Assembly: GCF_023115355.1 (NCBI RefSeq)
Contig: NZ_CP096020.1
Coordinates: forward strand, 434,001 to 498,000
DNA length: 64,000 bases
Origin: Halocatena salina
Lineage (GTDB): Archaea; Halobacteriota; Halobacteria; Halobacteriales; Haloarculaceae
Direction of reading: 5' to 3'
Positions 61,247 through 64,000 of this stretch are shown piece after piece. Every line of letters begins with the position of its first letter. Positions within the stretch are counted from its first letter, which is position 1. Below the pieces are notes generated by a model that had not been told where the DNA came from, did no database searches, and worked only from the letters and a program-made list of their open reading frames with translations. The position numbers were made by a program, and so were the translations under genes.

Positions 61247-62014
61247 TTAGGAGTATCTGATGTTCAGTTCGAGTTCATTGACGACACCGAGAAGGAAATC
61301 AGCGAGTTCGTTCTCGCGTGAGGACGACTGTAGCCGGTGTTGGGGGGTTGCAACACTGATAGCGCCGAGAACGGTTTCGGATTCGTCCTCGATAGAGACA
61401 CCGAGCGCGTTCAGTCCTCGAATGTGTTCGTCCTTGTCGAATGCGTAACCGCGTGAGCGGATCGATCGCAGTTCTTCAAAGAGGTCTTCGCGGGTACTCA
61501 CGGTGTGCTCGGTCTTACCGGGAAGTCCACGGCGCTCGATGATCGTTTCGATACGCTCGTCTGGCAACGCCGCAAGGATGGCCTTGCCAGCGGTCGTGTG
61601 ATGAAGCGGTACGCGAGAGCCGGCTCGCGTCTGGGTGTTAACTGCTTGTGTGCCCTGCTCTCGGAACACGAAGACACACGTTCCGTGTTCTTCAGTGACA
61701 AACTGGCACAGTTCGTCGGTTTCCGCGGCCACGTATTTGACTTTCTGGCGGATCAAGTCGAACCGCTCATCACGATACTGCACGTAGCCTCCGTGGTCGA
61801 GGAATTTCAGGCTCAACCGGTACTCATTCCCGTTTCTAGTCACGTACTGGTGGTGTTCGAGCGTCCGAAGGTGGTTGTGAACGGTGCTTTTTGCGAGATC
61901 AAGTCGCGTTGCAAGCTCAGTAACGCCGGCACCATCGAGCGATTGCAATGCCTCGATGATTCGGACTGCCACGGTAAGCGTCCGGAGCGGCCATTTCGTA
62001 TCGTTCGACGCCAT
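61247..62014 (-). CDS. IclR-family transcriptional regulator (second)
   Basis: The 255-residue protein has a winged helix-turn-helix at about 29-58 (AGVTELATRLDLAKSTVHNHLRTLEHHQYV) and an IclR ligand domain with EHGTCVFVFREQGTQAVNTQT and TTAGKAILAALP. It is clearly related to the regulator at 13654; the recognition helices share KST-x-x-x-HL-x-TL. Palindromes GTTTCC-N5-GGAAAC lie at both ends of the gene (62045 upstream, 61219 downstream). The effector is unknown; acid sugars are likely. Confidence 0.9.
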   Translation of the reverse strand: MASNDTKWPLRTLTVAVRIIEALQSLDGAGVTELATRLDLAKSTVHNHLRTLEHHQYVTRNGNEYRLSLKFLDHGGYVQYRDERFDLIRQKVKYVAAETDELCQFVTEEHGTCVFVFREQGTQAVNTQTRAGSRVPLHHTTAGKAILAALPDERIETIIERRGLPGKTEHTVSTREDLFEELRSIRSRGYAFDKDEHIRGLNALGVSIEDESETVLGAISVATPQHRLQSSSRENELADFLLGVVNELELNIRYS

Positions 62015-62044
62015 GGAACTCCTATCGCCCCACCATATTTCTGT

Positions 62045-62061
62045 GTTTCCCTATAGGAAAC
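62045..62061. promoter_or_regulatory. 17-bp palindrome GTTTCC-N5-GGAAAC in the second IclR promoter
   Basis: GTTTCCCTATAGGAAAC, 31 bases upstream of the ATG at 62014. The central CTATAG sits at TATA-box distance, so the palindrome may cover the promoter itself, as in negative autoregulation. Confidence 0.7.
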
Positions 62062-62163
62062 CACCTCGGCTGTCGTTCCAGTCAGTGATCGATTCTGAGG
62101 GGGCAGCTACTCCCACTCGAAATGTAGGTAAAGATTTATTGTGGCACGCTATTTCTACCCACT

Positions 62164-62475
62164 ATGCCTTGGCGCGAGAAGTGGCGGCATCAGGATCGGC
62201 CGGATGCTGACCAGATACCGGAGGAGTACGGTTTACTGGGTGATCGGTCGAATAGCCTCGTTTTCGGGTATTTCATAGGAGTCATCGGAGTGGGGTACGT
62301 GTCCCTCGCCACGGTCGGAACGCGGCCGGTGTTGATCGGTGGATTACCCGTATTACAGGTGCTGTTAGTCGCCATCGCGGTGCTCATCGTGTTCGGATTG
62401 TATCTCGTGGTACATCGTCCGGACAGCACAGGAAACGTGGAGATCACCTCGACGAGGAGTGAAGAGGGCGACTGA
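62164..62475 (+). CDS. Small membrane partner of a sodium/solute symporter
   Basis: The 103-residue protein has a charged N-terminus (MPWREKWRHQDRPDADQIPEEYG), two membrane helices (about 32-52 and 60-82) and a polar tail. Its TGA overlaps the ATG of the symporter by one base, so translation is coupled. Several symporters of this superfamily have such small partner proteins. A TATA-like GATTTATT (about 62133-62140) lies upstream. Confidence 0.7.
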   Translation: MPWREKWRHQDRPDADQIPEEYGLLGDRSNSLVFGYFIGVIGVGYVSLATVGTRPVLIGGLPVLQVLLVAIAVLIVFGLYLVVHRPDSTGNVEITSTRSEEGD

Positions 62476-64000
62476 TGGGGACCTTCATTCAGCTCATTCC
62501 ACCAGATCTGTCGGAGGTTATTTCGACTCGGCTGCCGACTGCACTGGCCGCATTGGGTGCGTACATTCTGGTGTTTCTCGTCATTACATACGTTTCGCGG
62601 CGTGATTACGACAGTAGTCTGGGTGATTACGTGGTTGCATCCAGGGGCTTGGGGTGGGTCGTCGCCTCACTCACGCTCGTCGCAACGGTTCTGAGCGGCG
62701 TCGGGATGGCTGGGTTCCCCGGAACGGTGTACTCCGTCGGGATTCCGTTCATCGCGCTCATCATCATCGGGTACGCCGTCACAGCACCGTCGATCTGGTA
62801 TTTCGGACGCCGAATGTGGGTGCTCGGGGAGGCACACGGGTTCAACACGCCGGGGGACCTGCTTGGGGAGTATTATGGAAGCGACACTGTCCGTCTGTAC
62901 ACCGTGATCGCAAGCGTCGCGTTCAACACGACGTACATCGTCGCGCAACTCCTCGCCGGCGGTATCGTTCTCACCGTTCTGAGCGGGGGATACCTTCCGT
63001 TCGATCTCAGCATGGTGATCGTCGCGTGTGTCGTGACGCTTCACGTCACGGGAACCGGGATGAAAGGGATCGCCTACCTCGACGCGTTCAATGGGGCGTT
63101 GATCGCCGTTCTCATGGGTGTGTTTGCGTTTTTCATCACCCAAAGCGCGGGTAGCGTCTCATCGATCTTCACCGCACTCGGTACGGAACAAGCGGCGTAC
63201 ACGACTGTACCCGGTGTGACGGGAGAGTTCACTCCCGCAGTGATCATCCTGTTCGGAATCCTCGTCACGCTGGGCAATTCGCTAGTCGCACCAGCGGCGT
63301 GGGTCCGGATGTACGCGCTCGACAGCGAGCGAAATTTCGCCCGGGTGGCGGGGACGATGATCGTCGTCTTTACCCTCATCTACGTTTTCGGAACGGTCAT
63401 CATCGGGATCTACGGACGGAGCGCGCTTCCCTCGGGGATCAACCCCGACACCGTCTCCTCATTGCTCGCGTTCGAAGTCATGCCATTCGCGCTCGCCGCG
63501 CTGTTTCTCGTCGGGATTCTCGCCGCTGTCATATCCACGACGGATTCCTATACCCACGTGCTGGCGGCGACGATCAGCCGTGATCTCGTCAAGGAGATCG
63601 TCGTTACCGACCTCGACGAAACGACCGAGTTGCGGGTGAACAAGGCGGTGATGGTTCTCGCGATGCTCGTCAGTCTCAGCGGGGCGCTGTACTACCCCGG
63701 ACTGATCACGCCGCTCGCGCTCATCGTCGGCGGCGTTGCCGTACAGTTGCTTTCACCGCTCATCGGTGCCGTCGCGTGGCCCCGCGCCTCGACGGAGGCC
63801 GCCATCGTCGCGCCAGCACTCGGAGCCGTGCTGTTGGTGTTGTTCCAGCTACAACTCGTGCCGAATCCGTTTCCGACTCCGATGGTTCCGGGACTCGTGA
63901 CGGCGTCGATCGCCAATCTCCTCTCGTTCGTGGGGATCAGTTATCTCACCAAGCCACAGCCGTTGTCCACGATCGAACGGTATCACGGCCTGATCCACGA
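62475..64000 (+). CDS. Sodium/solute symporter (SSS family), cut by window edge
   Basis: The reading frame is open from ATG 62475 to the window end (about 508 residues). It begins MGTFIQLIPPDLSEVISTRLPTALAALGAYILVFLVITYVSRRD and shows SSS hallmarks: LSGVGMAGFPGTVYSVGIPF, the GFNTPGDLLGEYYGSDTVR loop and STTDSYTHVLAATISRDLVKE, the conserved sodium-site helix. About twelve helices are present. It may import a monomeric sugar or uronate under control of the adjacent IclR. The C-terminus is outside the window. Confidence 0.88.
   Translation, partial: MGTFIQLIPPDLSEVISTRLPTALAALGAYILVFLVITYVSRRDYDSSLGDYVVASRGLGWVVASLTLVATVLSGVGMAGFPGTVYSVGIPFIALIIIGYAVTAPSIWYFGRRMWVLGEAHGFNTPGDLLGEYYGSDTVRLYTVIASVAFNTTYIVAQLLAGGIVLTVLSGGYLPFDLSMVIVACVVTLHVTGTGMKGIAYLDAFNGALIAVLMGVFAFFITQSAGSVSSIFTALGTEQAAYTTVPGVTGEFTPAVIILFGILVTLGNSLVAPAAWVRMYALDSERNFARVAGTMIVVFTLIYVFGTVIIGIYGRSALPSGINPDTVSSLLAFEVMPFALAALFLVGILAAVISTTDSYTHVLAATISRDLVKEIVVTDLDETTELRVNKAVMVLAMLVSLSGALYYPGLITPLALIVGGVAVQLLSPLIGAVAWPRASTEAAIVAPALGAVLLVLFQLQLVPNPFPTPMVPGLVTASIANLLSFVGISYLTKPQPLSTIERYHGLIH

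Noticed and set aside
1-64000. tRNA, rRNA or CRISPR loci
   Set aside because: Looked for cloverleaf-type arms with CCA-adjacent ends, rRNA core motifs and regularly spaced repeats by eye; none found.

Overview
The window is chromosomal or megaplasmid DNA of a halophilic archaeon (class Halobacteria; I cannot name the genus). The evidence is moderately GC-rich coding DNA with AT-rich promoters, acidic proteins, Tat (twin-arginine) signals or Tat lipoboxes on most exported proteins, archaeal TATA boxes about 25-32 bases before start codons (many transcripts look leaderless), and IclR-type regulators. No rRNA, tRNA, CRISPR array or intact insertion sequence was seen.

Most of the window is a pectin/rhamnogalacturonan utilisation island. 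Left part (1-24 kb): a partial GH78 alpha-L-rhamnosidase, a GH42 galactosidase, a frameshifted PL22 oligogalacturonate lyase, a complete oligosaccharide-type ABC importer (binding protein, two permeases, two ATPases), Tat-exported PL1 pectate lyases, a cytoplasmic GH28 polygalacturonase, an IclR regulator, a uronate dehydrogenase-like enzyme, an enolase-superfamily enzyme and a DapA-family lyase. Middle (24-48 kb): three more PL1 lyases (five in total), an esterase, a second importer of the same class with its two ATPases fused, a Gfo/Idh/MocA dehydrogenase, a dehydratase-like DapA-family protein, a cupredoxin-PQQ sugar dehydrogenase fusion, and a BMP-type ABC importer. Right end (55-64 kb): a 2-hydroxyacid dehydrogenase, an unrecognised large enzyme with a ThuA-like partner, a second enolase-superfamily enzyme, a second IclR regulator and a truncated sodium/solute symporter.

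The proposed flow is: secreted PL1 lyases cut pectin; the importers bring in oligogalacturonides; cytoplasmic GH28, PL22, GH78 and GH42 finish depolymerisation; galacturonate is oxidised by the uronate dehydrogenase and processed by enolase-superfamily and DapA-family enzymes towards central metabolism. Substrates are inferred from context.

Between 48 and 55.5 kb lies a different cluster: a TatD-type hydrolase, TIM-barrel sugar-isomerase-like proteins and a UbiA prenyltransferase on the minus strand, divergent from a myo-inositol-phosphate-synthase-like protein and a nucleotide-pyrophosphatase-type phosphodiesterase. Its content matches the bacterial ebo cluster, with an Ino1-type enzyme where ebo has a dehydroquinate-synthase-like one.

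The strongest unexplained signal is in non-coding DNA. Four separated intergenic blocks (about 12.2, 22.4, 40.1 and 60.7 kb) each carry both a 20-bp palindrome TTACA-N3-GTAC-N3-TGTAA and a 17-bp palindrome of the type GTTCCC-N5-GGGAAC. Copies of the 17-bp type also sit beside the promoters of both IclR genes, suggesting autoregulated IclR regulons. Two of the blocks lie between convergent genes, where ordinary promoters are not expected.
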